A DNA stretch of 64,000 nt. Origin: Bidens hawaiensis. Its lineage: Eukaryota > Streptophyta > Magnoliopsida > Asterales > Asteraceae. Position 1 is the stretch's first letter, and every line of letters starts with the position of its first letter. Below are positions 44,859 to 57,216 of the stretch, in pieces. The DNA lies in NCBI GenBank assembly GCA_021521415.1, contig JAIQDT010001655.1, positions 472,891-536,890 on the forward strand, in the 5' to 3' direction. The notes beneath the pieces are model-generated. The model searched no databases, was not told the DNA's origin, and saw nothing but the letters and a program-made list of their open reading frames with translations. Position numbers and translations under genes: made by a program.

Positions 44859-44902
44859 TTGATCAAATAACACACGTCAGACTACAAACCACCGACTGCA
44901 TG

Positions 44903-44914
44903 CAAATATATATA
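44903..44914 (-). promoter_or_regulatory. TATA-like box upstream of LBD4-like gene
   Basis: Minus-strand CTATATATATTT lies about 45-55 bp upstream of the ATG at 44858, so it would give a very short 5' leader. Other promoters further upstream are possible. Confidence 0.35.
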
Positions 44915-45479
44915 GTGGACAAACAAAACGAAAGAAGGAGATGTGTCGTAAAAGTGTGGCGATGGTGGAGGTAATATAGGCACAACTAGATAACACAAGA
45001 TCTCTTTGGGCCCACGAATGAAGAGTAGGATTTCACTAGACAAAAACAAACCCTTCCTTGTCCCACTCGGGTACAAAAATGTTACATGGGATTTTGTATA
45101 ATAATAATAAATTCTACAAGGGATTTTATGTAACTTATAAAATTTTACATGGAATTTATATAACTAACTAATCAGAAAAATCATAGTAGAAGGAGGTTTG
45201 AATTTCTTAAAAGTTAAAACTATAAAATTTTACAACTTCTACAAGGTTTGTCTTGCCATTTATAGCTTGAGACACGTCATGTATTATACGAGTAATTAAT
45301 TAAAATATAATTTTCAAAACATGGTTCTTTAAATTGTTCAAATTCACAAAATTGGTTATTATCCTTCGGTATCATATTTGTGTCTTCACTTAACGACCTA
45401 GAACTGACGTATTCATGATCAACTTGAGAGGGCTCGTTCAACATTAAACTAACAATCTTACTTATGTGAAACAACATTT
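44915..45479. other. Upstream region of LBD4-like gene
   Basis: AT-rich, repeated TTTTAC/GTAAAATT-like words at 45080-45240; no gene or transposon end recognised before the retroelement debris at 45480. Confidence 0.4.
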
Positions 45480-46148
45480 ATGATCTAGAAACTTTTGTGC
45501 CTTTTGAACCACACACAACTGGACAAACTATGTGGATCATGCGATGACCCTAGTAAATACCAGTGCACATGTAATTATAAAGGTCCACGCATAGAAATCA
45601 TAGTAAAAACGTTTGTACGCCATAATAAAAAACCTATGGTGATTTTGGATAACAAAATAAATGTGATGTGTTAAGGACACTGTGGATACGTTGTTGGTAC
45701 TTCTTATATATAAGTATGCCTATTATATCATCAGATGTAGCGTTATCTATGTCACATGAAGTTGTGTGTTATTTCTGTGCATTGACCATTTGTTATCCCA
45801 AACAACAACTAAATTTCATTGAAGTGTTTCGTCTTTGGAATCCAAATTATCATCGTTGGATCTCTTTCTTCACCAAGCCTATCTGACGATTCAATTTACT
45901 ACTACTTTTCACCCTTAATCCTTAGGCACGCATCAAATCCATGTCAGTGTGGTTATCACTTGATATCTAACATTTTTTTAATCAGTCTAAACCAACCACT
46001 TGTAACCCCCCCCCCCACTCCCCAACCCCCAACTCAACAATATAAATCATGACTCTTTTATTCCAACTTTGTCCAAGAACTCACAAACTTTTTCAATAGG
46101 TTTTCTATAATTAAATTTCGGGGCGAAATTCCATAAAGTAGGGAATGT
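45480..46148 (+). mobile_element. 3' internal remnant of a Gypsy derivative with polypurine tract
   Basis: Matches the region before the 3' LTR of the element at 49132-58444: GGACAAACTATGTGGATCAT versus 55617 onward, GTGGATACGTTGTTGGTACT with TATATATAAGT versus 55790 onward, and the AAATTTCGGGGCGAAATTCC / AAAGTAGGGAATGT polypurine tract at 46110-46148 versus 55940-55973. Confidence 0.7.
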
Positions 46149-46732
46149 TGTGACATCCGTCAGTTATTAATATTTGTAAACCCAATTCAATTTGTTATTT
46201 AATGCAATTCAAATTGGAATTTTTTTGTTATTATCTATGGTTTTCATTATTCAAGTCTACCATATGTTATATACAAGTTTTATACATGTTACATTTCATT
46301 ATAATTTGATTATTTCATGCTTTAATCGTATTTAAACAAGGCCCATGAACTAAAACTATCAAATTTCAAACTTCTGGTTATTTTTGCAAGCGTAGCAAAA
46401 TGCGAAGGGATTTTCCCTAAGCAGTCGCGACATACGGCACGCTTACCATATTTAAATTGTCTGATTTTCCAACTGGGTCGCGGGATGTGAAGTATTTAAC
46501 TTTAATCTGTCACGAAAAACGACACATATGTATTTTACGCGAAATTAGTTTGTCATTGAGTTGTTCGTCCGAATTTGCCATAACTCACCATAATCATCAT
46601 CTTTAATTTTATTTACCAATGTTGACTAGTTTCCATGCATCTAGACATCATTTGGTCAATATTTCATGATAATTCAAACTCCATAACCCTCAATTCATTG
46701 TTAGCTTTAAATGTCGCAACACGCGACGCAAG

Positions 46733-47220
46733 TGATGTAGATGTCGTGCTTAAATTAAAAACAAGTATTTATTAAGCTTAAATACATATAACTAGTACGG
46801 TAAGTAAGGTCGTTTCCACATAGAATCAGTGAAAAGTTCAAGTCACGATCATGTTTTACTAATTAATTATTATAAAGTGGACAGACAATGTCAAACAATT
46901 TTAAAGATTTGATTATGAAAACACGATTACTTTAGTTGTAAAATCAATGAGAAAAATGTGACTACACTTCGGGTTCAGGTAACGCAATGAACTGTATAAT
47001 TGTAACTCCTAACTAATGGATAACAAAATAGACATGGTTTGTTTATTAATTTTGATAAATAATTACTAGACACGTTATTTTGGTTATGATTCATAGAACT
47101 TCATACGACGAATTCACTCAACTAGATTGGTCTACTTAATTACCAGTTCATTAGTATAGAACAAGTTAATAAATTATAGGTAAATGGTTCAAAGACTATG
47201 GTGGTATTTGTTTATCTAAA
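46733..47220 (-). mobile_element. Athila/Tat-like LTR fragment
   Basis: Begins TGATGTAGATG (inverse of an ACATCA end) and carries GTAAGTAAGGTCGTTTCCAC, the inverse of a motif typical near the 3' end of Athila/Tat LTRs. Right boundary not identified. Confidence 0.45.
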
Positions 47221-47381
47221 AAGTGTTTGTGCATGCTCTTTTGTCTGCGTCGAGCACACCACGAGCAAGAATTGTCATCTGCAGACTGTTTATTTTTCGA
47301 AGAAATTTCATTAAAAAAACGTATGTGCGAACTCTTCTTGGTGCATACTTTGTTCACCCACTTCAAAGATCTTCAAAGGCC

Positions 47382-47490
47382 TGCAGAGGGTAACACCACC
47401 ACCTACCAACACCCACTATCCACCACCACCACCCACCGTCCACCACAATCCACCACCACCGTAAACCACCATTGTCCATCACCACCACTA
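47382..47490 (+). repeat. CCACCA-rich low-complexity tract
   Basis: Imperfect (CCA)n with CACCCACTATCCACC, CCACCGTCCACCACAATCC and similar words; resembles the tract in the Mutator-like element at 26735-26900. Confidence 0.7.
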
Positions 47491-48272
47491 TGAGATTCGT
47501 CGTTGTTCAAACCCGAAAACCCGACCCACTTTAAAAATTGATATTTTTCGGATTTTAATTTATTAATAAAATTGTGAATTTATTGAGTATGTATGTTCAT
47601 TATGATGTTTATGTTTATAATGATGTTATATTATTTATGATGTTGTTACAAAATTCCTAAGTTCCATTTCATTTATTTTGAACGTAGATCTTTTGCTTCA
47701 TACTAGAACCTTCCTTGATCAATAAATTGAACAAATGTTATTAAATTCCCTTGATTCAAGCCCTAAAGACTAGCCTTATGACTAGCTTTTCAATTAACTC
47801 TCCATAGCCTTGTTATTAACGATTCTTGGCCAATATATACCACCTTTAAGCTTATGCAAAGCCTTTACCTCAACCCAATTCACACTCAGTTGCTCTTTTA
47901 CTAGTGGAATTTTGCTAAACTCTTAGTTTGACTTTTAAAGTCAACCGTTCAAGAACTCTTTCTTTTACGTTCGTGTATCAACTATTGGGTAATTATTATT
48001 TTCTGCTTTGTGAACACATTTTGATCATAATCATGTTATCAAAACAACTGACATTCATGATGACGTAACAATCTTTGTTAATCGCCTCATTTAAGTTCGG
48101 TTTATAAAAGCCTTATGTTTAGAAATCAACAAGACAAGACTTTTCTACCATGTCATTTCATTTTATCATTCAAAACATGTTAGACACAAACCCGACTCAA
48201 ACCGAGTTCGTGTCCGACCAAATATGAACCGCTCGTTTAAATCGTTTTCTTGAATAATGTTGGCTTCGGAAA

Positions 48273-49131
48273 TGTCACACCCCGACTTAGGGCCTAGGCG
48301 TGTGACCAATAGTTGGTACCTGTTTTGCAAATATATCAGAGTTTAGCGAAAGTCTTTAATAAAATATTAATACATTTTTTAAACGATAATTTAATTGTAA
48401 AACCTTTATTTATAATAATAATAATAAAAATATTTAATTTATTTGGAAAGTTTCTCGGTATAAATACCCGAGTGTTTAATTTATAAACCTCGTTTGATTT
48501 TACAAATCATATTGTTTACATTCTTTTAATAATATAAAACTGAGTCATCTCTACCTTGCGAGCGTCTATCTTCTTGAATGGCTCTAATTCCTTGCTACAT
48601 GTGCTTAACTTTATTTCCTGTAATGTTGGGAAAAATACGTCAGCGATATGCTGGTGAATCATTGACTCTAAAAGCATTTATAAATCTTTCTTTGACTGAC
48701 AAGATAGTTTTCTGGAACACCCTCAGCGGAAACGTCTATTAATTCTGGGATTTGTACCACTTGCCATACACACACAATTATGGTTCGCCGGGAACTGACA
48801 TCCGTTGGAGAAATTTTATTATGATATCTAGTCTGTGGCCACGTAGCCTTGATTCATAGACGAGATTAACTATGTTTGGATCCAGACACATGTGTACTCG
48901 GTCTGAGTTTACTTTTATTTTATCTTGTATTTTCATAGGGATCATGTAATCCAATAAATCTTTATTTGACTATCTTCGTCTAAGGTAAACACCCCGTTTA
49001 TCTTGAGTGAAAAGATTTAACGTTTTCACCTGTGATTTTCTGTTCTGAATGATGTGGTGATCTCGTTTGAAAACCTTTGTGAATGAATGAATGATTGACC
49101 TATAATGAAATAGGTTTATATAGATACCCGG
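48273..49131 (-). mobile_element. LTR copy A (split), left part
   Basis: Plus strand TGTCACACCCCGACTTAGGG; resembles 58607-59430 (copy B) in order: GACCAATAGTTGGTACATG, AAAATACGTCAGC-ATATGCTGGTGAA, CATGTGTA-TCGGTCTGAGTT, GACCTATAATGAAATAGG. The nested 49132-58444 element interrupts it, and it resumes at 58450. Confidence 0.75.
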
Positions 49132-50110
49132 TGTAACAACTCGGTTTTTCCAATTTATATTAACTCGACCCGTTATTATTCGGGAAATTTATCCAAGAAA
49201 ATATCGCGTTTATTGAGTAGTTTAACTATTATTATATTAATATCTAATTAAATATATACTATATAATTATAACTTCCAATATATTACAACTTTTACCCCA
49301 AACTAAACTTTCACCTATTTGTGTTTCTAACTCAAATCTTGAAGGACCAATCTGCAAAATTTAATATAACCCCTTACTAGCAATCCGTTTACCATCACCC
49401 TTAGACCCGTATCCATCTTGTAAACCCAAACCCACATCTTGACTTGACCCTCAATTCTCGCGTTCAATATGGTAATTGAATCAAATTTATGTTAATCTTT
49501 CCTATTTCAGCCTCACCGACAACTTGATTAGGAAACAATGATCAACGTGACACGAATTGCTTATTTGACCAAACCGCCAATAACCTCGATTTTTATTAAA
49601 CATAATCTGCGCATAATAATTCAATTCATCACTCATACACAATCATTATGCCATCGCTAAGCAAAACCCCTTATTTAATCATATTATCATTGTTGTTGTA
49701 TCATCGTTCTGGATCCACTTCAAGCCGTCGCCTGCCTATACAAATTAACACACTCTGATTCATCGATTAAGGTAATTAATTGCGAAACTAAGTTCTTGTC
49801 TAATGCACAGACAATAACCTTAAACATAATTAACTTATAATCGTCTGCTAATGTGGATTCGTGTCCGCTTTTGTGCCGTCAGAACCTACTAGCTGTTTGT
49901 CGTCGATTCATCATCATATCAGGTAACAAATGCTTGTAATACGATCGGTTTCCATCAATCATCAATAACCCTATGGTTAATTCAACAAACATACACCGGA
50001 TTTAATCAATTGATGAATCTAGGGTTCTTGGGTTTTGGGGGTTTCTATTTCGTTTTACATATTCTATTATGTTTCCATTATTAACTCAAATGACATGCTA
50101 CACTTGTTCG

Positions 50111-50158
50111 GTGGTATGTTGGTTGAGCTCAGGGGCGGGTTGCGGGTTCGAACCCGGC
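50111..50158 (+). other. tRNA-like A/B-box module
   Basis: TATGTTGGTTGAGCTC (D-arm-like) and GGGTTCGAACCC (B-box/T-arm) at tRNA-like spacing inside the LTR. Confidence 0.5.
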
Positions 50159-50315
50159 AACCCTGATTCTTAGTTTTTATTTTCTTTTTAACGGTTCTTG
50201 TTTAATTATCATAATTAATCTTAATAAATGAAAAAATTATAATTATTAAATAAACGTTATATTATCTAACCAACATCTTTAAGTTGTCGTTTCTCGGCAA
50301 TTAACCTCGCTTACT

Positions 50316-50357
<42 letters not shown>

Positions 50358-50367
<10 letters not shown>

Positions 50368-50559
50368 AATAAGAAGTAAAACTATCATAAAAAATGTAAG
50401 AAGTGGTTTTTACCCTTAAAAAAATAAAACACACCGAACGAAAAACACATCGAACAAAAAACACACTAATAATATCCACCATAAGATGATCAAATCCAAC
50501 GCCCGATATTACTTCTCACACTTCTTACAAATAACTCACTTCTTATTCTAACCTCACAC
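50358..50559. mobile_element. Small TA-flanked MITE
   Basis: About 202 bp with inverted ends AGGTTAAAATAAGAAGT and ACTTCTTATTCTAACCT, sitting in the (TA)n/(GA)n tract of the LTR; absent from the 3' LTR, so it inserted after the element did. Relative of the MITE at 22970-35190. Confidence 0.75.
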
Positions 50560-50561
50560 TA

Positions 50562-50603
<42 letters not shown>

Positions 50604-51120
50604 CTATCTAGTATACGAATTAAATAGATTTTTATTAAAAGATTTAAAGAACATATTTATTTATATATTATTACATATTATAACTAAATAATTACCCATT
50701 ATTATTATGATTATTTATTTATACATTCATATTTTATTTATTTGGATAATTATAAGTTTATTTTATATCATATTTAGTTATCTAAACTATTAGTTTATAA
50801 ATTTGATTATATGGTTATCATATCAAGTAAACAAGGGTAATTTTAAAATATTAAAAGTAATGACTTTAATAAACAAATGTTAAACAATAATGTTAATCTT
50901 TGCAATAATAATTATTATAGAAATCCATCTATAGAAATTAATAAACATCCTAATCCCAAACATATCTCAAATCACCTGACACTTTAATTCATTATACACA
51001 TTGTCTCATTATTAATTAATTCATATTACTATTATTTAACTAGGAATCCTTGACGGTATATTTCCGAAGAATTTATCTTTCTCTCATCATCATCACTTAT
51101 ATTTTCGTACATCCGATCAG

Positions 51121-51602
51121 GTGAGTAATCACTCCCCCTTTTTACTTATTTTAAATCTTTTGGGGACATATGCGTATCGTATCATATTTACATATTATCT
51201 AGTATTCAAAACCGCAACTGTTTAATCTTGTGTGTATATCAGTTTATGCCTAACTTGCTATTTGCTTGCTTACTTGCTTTATTTGAACCGCATTCGGAGA
51301 GGTCCAACATATTCTCAGTCTAGTATGATCATACGATCGTCGTCGTGGCCGACGTCCGACGCATTGACAATGGTTTCACCGACACCTCACTTTTTGTAAC
51401 ATGCCCATTCGCATGGCAATGGTTTAGCCCTTTCTTTATGGTTGATTGTTTGTGTATGTGCTATGGCTTAACTGCTTATCTCACAAGAACAGTTTACATC
51501 TTTCTTCATTTATTATATATTATATTTATGTGGTGTCTTAAACTGGTGTTTTACTCACTCAACATGTGTTGTTGACAAAAATATATTTTATAGCATTTGC
51601 AG
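51121..51602 (+). other. Intron-like segment in 5' LTR
   Basis: Donor GATCAG|GTGAGTAATC and acceptor TAGCATTTGCAG|G; 482 nt; GTTTTACTCACTCAAC about 45 nt before the acceptor. Confidence 0.5.
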
Positions 51603-51836
51603 GTTATTATCTTGGTTATTTAGCAAGATGGAGATCATGTAGAGATGCCTTTTAGGATACAAATAATTAATCATTGTTGTAGCTTCTTTATATTTGATGT
51701 ACTTAACTGTAATTGTTTCATATAAATAAATAAAATAGATATTGTCATTTATTAATCTTGCTTGATAGTAACCTTTGAAAAGCTGTGAGCAATCAGTTCG
51801 CCCCGGCATTTCCTCCGTAGGTCGGGGTGTGACATA

Positions 51837-51850
51837 TTGGTATCAGAGCC
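51837..51850 (+). other. tRNA-Met primer binding site
   Basis: TTGGTATCAGAGCC two bases after the LTR terminus. Confidence 0.92.
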
Positions 51851-52290
51851 GAAGGTTTAAGATAGGTAGTTAGTGGTATCTTAGTAACTTGCTTAGGAGC
51901 CCCATACGTGCTTATTTGTTTACCTGATGTGTTCTATTTTATTGTTTACAGCTTATGTAATTACTTGCTAGATTAAGTACTTATTTAACTGTTTATTTAA
52001 TTGTTTATTTTATTTGTCATGCACACACATACAACTCCGAAGCTATGCTTAACTCTCAAAATATTTTATTACTCCGAGACTATGTCTCATCCTCAAAATA
52101 TTTTTATAACTCTGACGCTACGCCTCAACCTCAAAATATTTCTATTTAATTTTATTAAATTGTTTTATTATATTATCGGAAATTTTCTTGAGAATTTTTT
52201 TAGCTTTGTTTTTGCTCCTACTTTAAGCGTTCAACGTAATCGGCTGAACGGTTACACCCTTTATCGCGTTTTATTGTTTTTAAATGTCTA

Positions 52291-52638
52291 GTCGGGTGTA
52301 AAACCCATGGGACGCCATGGACACGCCAACTATACATTTGCACAATTCGTTATACTTGCGATATTTTGTTGGAAAATTATCAGCCGTTATGATACACAAG
52401 GTGTTTCAACTACTTATGTTTGAGTTCGTTTATTCGTTATTTAGTTTGGTCGGTTAAATCGCCATGTAACACTCATGGGCTGACAAACTTAATTAATTCA
52501 TTGAATTCGTTAATTAAGTTGGGCCATTCAAATTGCCATGTAACACTCATGGGAAGCCAACTTACACGTTTGTTTTGGTTTTGGTATGCTAAAAAGTTGG
52601 GGAAACAAAATGCCATGGAAAGCTCATGGGAAACCCAA
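52291..52638 (+). repeat. Five-unit hairpin array in leader
   Basis: Units 52291-52330, 52368-52410, 52444-52488, 52516-52563 and 52596-52638 (starts 77, 76, 72 and 80 bp apart). Best unit: AAGTTGGGCC..GCCAACTT enclosing CCATGTAACACTCATGG. Counterpart of the array at 19267-19595. Confidence 0.85.
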
Positions 52639-54368
52639 CACATCGAAGAACATTCGTTATTTGTTTATTTGTTTGTTTATTTGATTTTATACGAAATGAT
52701 TTATGACTTGATTTAATTACTCAATTATTTTATTATTCAATTATTCAATTTATCAATTCCTTACTTACTAAATCATTTTTGAATCAAGATCTATTGATTC
52801 GATCTATTCATATACTCAACATATTTATTCTCCTGATCAGATACAAATTCTCCATTTATCAAAACCCGGTTATCATAAGACAATTAAAAACAATTTACAC
52901 TCTATCGATTTTCACATATTCATCTGATCACGTTATTATAATATCAATACCTTAAGTGATTTCAATAATATAGCACAATTTAATACTCATGATATCATAT
53001 ACATAAACCATTAAACATATTTTAAGCATTCAACCTCAAATTCTAATTCGTTAAAAACATATTAAACTTTGATAAAAATTTTCTCTCATCAAATCAACTT
53101 ATCGATTATCGATTTAGATTCTAACTTATCCTTAAGTTATAAATAAAAATCAACATAACATATCTAAGTTTCGTTTTACACAATAACTCATATGAAATCT
53201 AAACAATTATCCAATTTCCTCATTAAATCACATCTTTATTAATCATAGAATGTTTTTTTCAACATCAGACAACATCAATTATTTATTCTCTATAACCGCC
53301 TCATGACCACATGTTTAGTCAGGGAGATAGCTCCCGCGATCTCTAAAATATAAACTCAATTTCTAACACGTAAATACAATCAACTAAATCTTGTTTCATT
53401 AAACTAAATTGTTGGTAATTTTGATCCATTTACCCCTACTCATTCTTATGACAATAATAGTAACAAACGCAAGTCTAAACATAAACTATGTGCCATTAAT
53501 CAAATTAGCAACCAATCTCAACAAAATCATAGCGTCTCAATCAAGAAACTTTACGCAAAAATCCACTCGTTACGCTTCACTTGCCACTCTCACTATTCAA
53601 TTTAACCCTCATATCATTTTGTACCCCATGTAATCGTTCGATTATCTTGTTAATACTTTCCACGTACCACAAAACGTTCCACAACTGTCTATGCCACCAA
53701 GTTCTAAAGCCTATGCTACGACGTTTTCTCCAATTTCATACCTTTCTACCTATAATTACTAACTATGGAAGTCTTAATCACCTACGCCATGTGTGTTCTC
53801 GATCCAATCGTATTCAACAAGCTCAAAATTTTCAAACTTTTTTTTATTAAACCCTACTTTGTAACCTAATCAAAATATTTCAATTCAATCAACTTCAATG
53901 ATTCAAATTTTTATAGATCTACTTAATCAAGTTATGTTAAAACAGATAAATCAAATATATCATAACTAAGTTTATCAAAGAAGATGTTTTTGTCATTTTA
54001 TCTAAACATATTTTATCTTTCTCGGTCGTTCATTATAACAAATATTTATTTAATCTTTGAATTTAATTTTTTTTTATTCTAATAGCTTATTGATTTTAAG
54101 TGATTATGCTCATACAATAAAATCTATCTTTACAAAATACAACTTTCTATAATATTGTACTCCTAGTTTATTTCCCGACCTCTCATTTAATAACTATTTA
54201 CGCAATGTACTCCCTCATCTTATAAACTTTTACTTTTAATCCTCATGACGCAATTCCTCTTACTTCTTAAGACAACATTGTTAACTCCACCTAATTAAAC
54301 ATTTTACTATTCTTATGATTTCCTCAATTTATCCTTCATCTTATAAATCCTCATTTTTGATCGCTAGA
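52639..54368 (+). other. AT-rich interior, no gene seen
   Basis: About 1.7 kb of AT-rich sequence between leader array and gag start that G3 lacks (in G3 the array ends only 171 bp before the ATG). Short frames near 53409-53850 show no recognisable domain. Confidence 0.5.
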
Positions 54369-55190
54369 ATGTCTCATTCAAGAAACCACTGTCATCCTCG
54401 ACATCAATCGTTTGATTCTCACAACCACCGTATAGCTGCTTGGATAGCCAAAGAGTTAACTGCTACAATCCCTAGGATAGTGACCCAAATCCAAAACATC
54501 AATGCAACCGATTCAACTTTTCCCACTAATACTTCTGCTGGTGACTACAAACCATCTACCTCGACTCATCCACACAACAAGAGACGTAAGAACATTGCTG
54601 CAACAAATCCTACCCACCCGCAAGTCTCCTCAAACAAGAAACCTTACCTCGGTTCTTTTCCGCCATGCTCCATTTGTAACCGTCTTTACTCGGTTAAATC
54701 CCTATGCCGTTGTTGCATCTAATGTAATCGTTGTGTCCACCTTTCTAACACTTGCCATATCCCGCCTACTGCACAAGTTGTTCAACAACAACCTACCCCT
54801 CATGCTCAACCTGATGTTTCTAATACCCGTGCTTGCTACCATTGTAAGGACCCAAATCACCTCCATAATGCGTACCCTCAACTTACCCAATCTCATCAAG
54901 CCTAATCCACAACTACACCATACTACTTGAACCATGCTTACTAGGCTCAAACCCATCCACCTCAGGTCCCTCAAGCTCCTCCCGTCAATAAATGATAACC
55001 TTACTTAACCCAACACTACCAATCCCAGCAACCACAAGCACAAGTTTACCAGACATATTTCCACCAAACAACCTTCTTGCAAACTGTTCAAGCTCACGTT
55101 ATTCAAGCTACCCCAAATCGATCTACCTCAACTGCTCCAACTCCTAAGAATACAACTGCTCATGGTGCTTCAAGTCAAGTCTATTAAGCT
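54369..55190 (+). pseudogene. Gag remnant lacking the capsid core
   Basis: ATG at 54369; the first 50 residues (MSHSRNHCHPRHQSFDS, IAAWIAKELTATIPRIVTQI) match the G3 Gag start. After TSAGDYKPSTST the protein jumps to a basic/Pro region and cysteine modules (CSICNRLYSVKSLC, CNRCVHLSNTC, CYHCKDPNHLHNAYP), so the central capsid domain, readable in G3 as QWFEKMENVF, has been deleted. Stops near 54720, 54905 and 54930 break it further. It then passes to a Gln/Pro/Thr-rich linker ending about 55190. No protease follows. It could contribute RNA-binding modules at most. Confidence 0.75.
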
Positions 55191-55199
55191 ACACAAGGA

Positions 55200-55959
55200 C
55201 CCTGAAGACTTTTGTCGTTCTCCTTATCTATCTTAATTTCTTTTGTCTTTTCTTAATTACGTTTTGTAACGCCTCTTCATGGCCGTGGATTTTTCCCATT
55301 TGAACTATTTATCTTCTATCTTATAAATAATGTTTCCTTTGATTAAATAGATTGTCTATTGAAGCCTACTTCAATCTTATTATTTTACATTCATTAGCCT
55401 TAACTATTTATAAGCTACCCTTTTTTCAACTTTAAATACTTATATCTTTACATTTAAAAGTCGTCTTAAAATTTATTTACTTTATTAAAATTCACTGAAA
55501 CTTTTGAAATTATTTTATACACTGGTGACTTTTAGTGTTGTAAATTAAAACTCATTAAAAACTATTGTTTCTTCAAATTCATGTTTATATCAATCGTTTT
55601 GTAAACCCGCACGATTGGACGAATCATGTGGACCATCCGACGATGACAATAATTATGGTCCATAACAAAATTATCGAAGTCCTCACATGGAAATCATGAT
55701 GCGTAAGATTGTGTGTCATAATATAGAATCGAAAGTAGTTGGAATAACGGTACAAATGTAAAAATGATAAGGACATGGTGGATACGCCGCTGGTACATCC
55801 TATATATAAGTGCCCTTATCGGATTTGCATTTAGAGCGTTGTTTTAATTATTAAAAGTTTTATATTATGATTTATTCTTAAAATTTTTATTTAAATTTTC
55901 CTCTCCTCAAATCAAATGGTTTTGTTATTGCATTCCTTAATTTCGGGAAGAAATTCCCT
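55200..55959 (+). other. Pre-polypurine non-coding interior
   Basis: No coding sequence. Landmarks ATGTGGACCAT, GGTGGATACGCCGCTGGTAC and TATATATAAGTGCC match 45530-45720. Confidence 0.6.
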
Positions 55960-55973
55960 AAAGTAGGGGAGCC
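55960..55973 (+). other. Polypurine tract
   Basis: AAAGTAGGGGAGCC directly before LTR start TGTAACAACTCG. Confidence 0.85.
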
Positions 55974-56940
55974 TGTAACAACTCGTTTTTTCCAATTTAT
56001 ATTTACTCGACCCGTTATTATTCGGGAAATTTATCCAAGAAAATATCACGTTTATCGAGTAATTTAACTGTTATTATATTAATATCTAATTAAATATATA
56101 CTATATAATTATAACTTCCAATATATTACAACTTTTACCCCAAACCAAACTTTCACCTATTTGTGTTTCCAACTCAAATCTTGAAGGACCAATCTGCAAA
56201 ATGTAATATAACCCCTTACCAGCAACCCGTTTACCATCACCCTTAGACCCGTATCCATCTTGTAAACCCAAACCCACATCTTGACTTCACGCTCAATTCT
56301 CGCGTTCAACATGGTAATTGAATCAAATTTATGTTAATCATTTCTATTTCGGCCTCACCGACAACTTGATTAGGAAACAATGATCAAACGTGACACGAAT
56401 GGCTTATTTGACCAAATCGCCAATAACCTCAATTTTTATTAAACATAATCTGCGCATAATAATTCAATTCATCACTCATACACAATCTTATGCCATCGCT
56501 AAGAAAAACCCCTTGTTTAATCATATTATCATTGTTGTTGTATCGTCGTTCTGGATCCACTTCAAGCCGTCGCCTGCCTATACAAATTAACACACTTTGA
56601 TTCATCGATTAAGGTAATTAATTGCGTAACTAAGTTAGTCTCTAATGCACAAACAATAACCCTAAACATAATTAACTTATAATCGTCTGCTAATGTGGAT
56701 TCGTGTCCGCTTTTGTGCCATCAGAACCTGCTAGGTGTTCATCGTCGATTCACCATCATATCAGGTAACAAATACTTGTAATACGATTGGTTTCCATCAA
56801 TCATCATTAAACCTATGGTTAATTTAACAAACATACAACAGATTTAATCAATTGATGAATCTAGGGTTCATGGGTTTTGGGGGTTTCTATTTCGTTTTAC
56901 ATATTCTAATATGTTTCCATTATTAAATCAAATGACATGC

Positions 56941-57012
56941 TCGACCAGCTGGGTAGTCTGTTGGTTGAGCTCGGGGGGGGGGGGGGGGGGGAGGTCGCGG
57001 GTTCGAACCCGA
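56941..57012 (+). other. tRNA-like module with poly-G insertion
   Basis: TAGTCTGTTGGTTGAGCTC resembles a tRNA D-arm and GGTTCGAACC (57000-57009) the T-arm; 19 consecutive G at 56973-56991 separate them. Confidence 0.5.
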
Positions 57013-57167
57013 CAACCCTGATTCTTAGTTTTTATTTTCTTTTTAATGGTTCTTGTTTAATTATCATAATTAATCTTAATAAATGAAAATTTATAATTAT
57101 TAAATAAACGTTATATTATTTAACCAACATCTTTAAGTTGTCGTTTCTCGGCAATTAGCCTCGCTTA

Positions 57168-57169
<2 letters not shown>

Positions 57170-57215
<46 letters not shown>
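57170..57215. repeat. (TA)n tract of family-2 LTR
   Basis: About 23 TA units; the same tract is interrupted by DNA transposons in the LTR copies at 49132 and 20243. Confidence 0.95.

Positions 57216-57216
<1 letters not shown>

Larger units (their letters stand above)
46149..48272 (+). mobile_element. Probable LTR and mosaic retroelement debris
   Basis: An LTR start TGTGACATCCGTCAG directly follows the polypurine tract at 46149. Its end is not clear: at 46733 a minus-oriented Athila-like LTR appears to be inserted. Nothing else before 48272 is recognised except the repeat at 47382-47490. Confidence 0.45.
49132..51834 (+). repeat. 5' LTR (family 2) with MITE inserted
   Basis: 2703 bp, TGTAACAACTCGG to GTCGGGGTGTGACA. 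After removing the MITE and adjoining AG/TA repeat it is close in length to the 3' LTR. Confidence 0.9.

Noticed and set aside
44630..44873. Single-exon short proteins at 44652-44873 and 41840-42166
   Set aside because: They are the two exons of one LOB-domain gene read past their splice sites; the first also begins with a GTG upstream of the real ATG.
53409..53850. Small hydrophobic open frames in the 49132-58444 element
   Set aside because: No retroelement or host domain; AT-rich sequence gives Leu/Ile-rich frames by chance.
56941..57012. A true tRNA gene
   Set aside because: A/B-box-like arms are present but no acceptor or anticodon stem can be drawn, and a poly-G run fills the middle.
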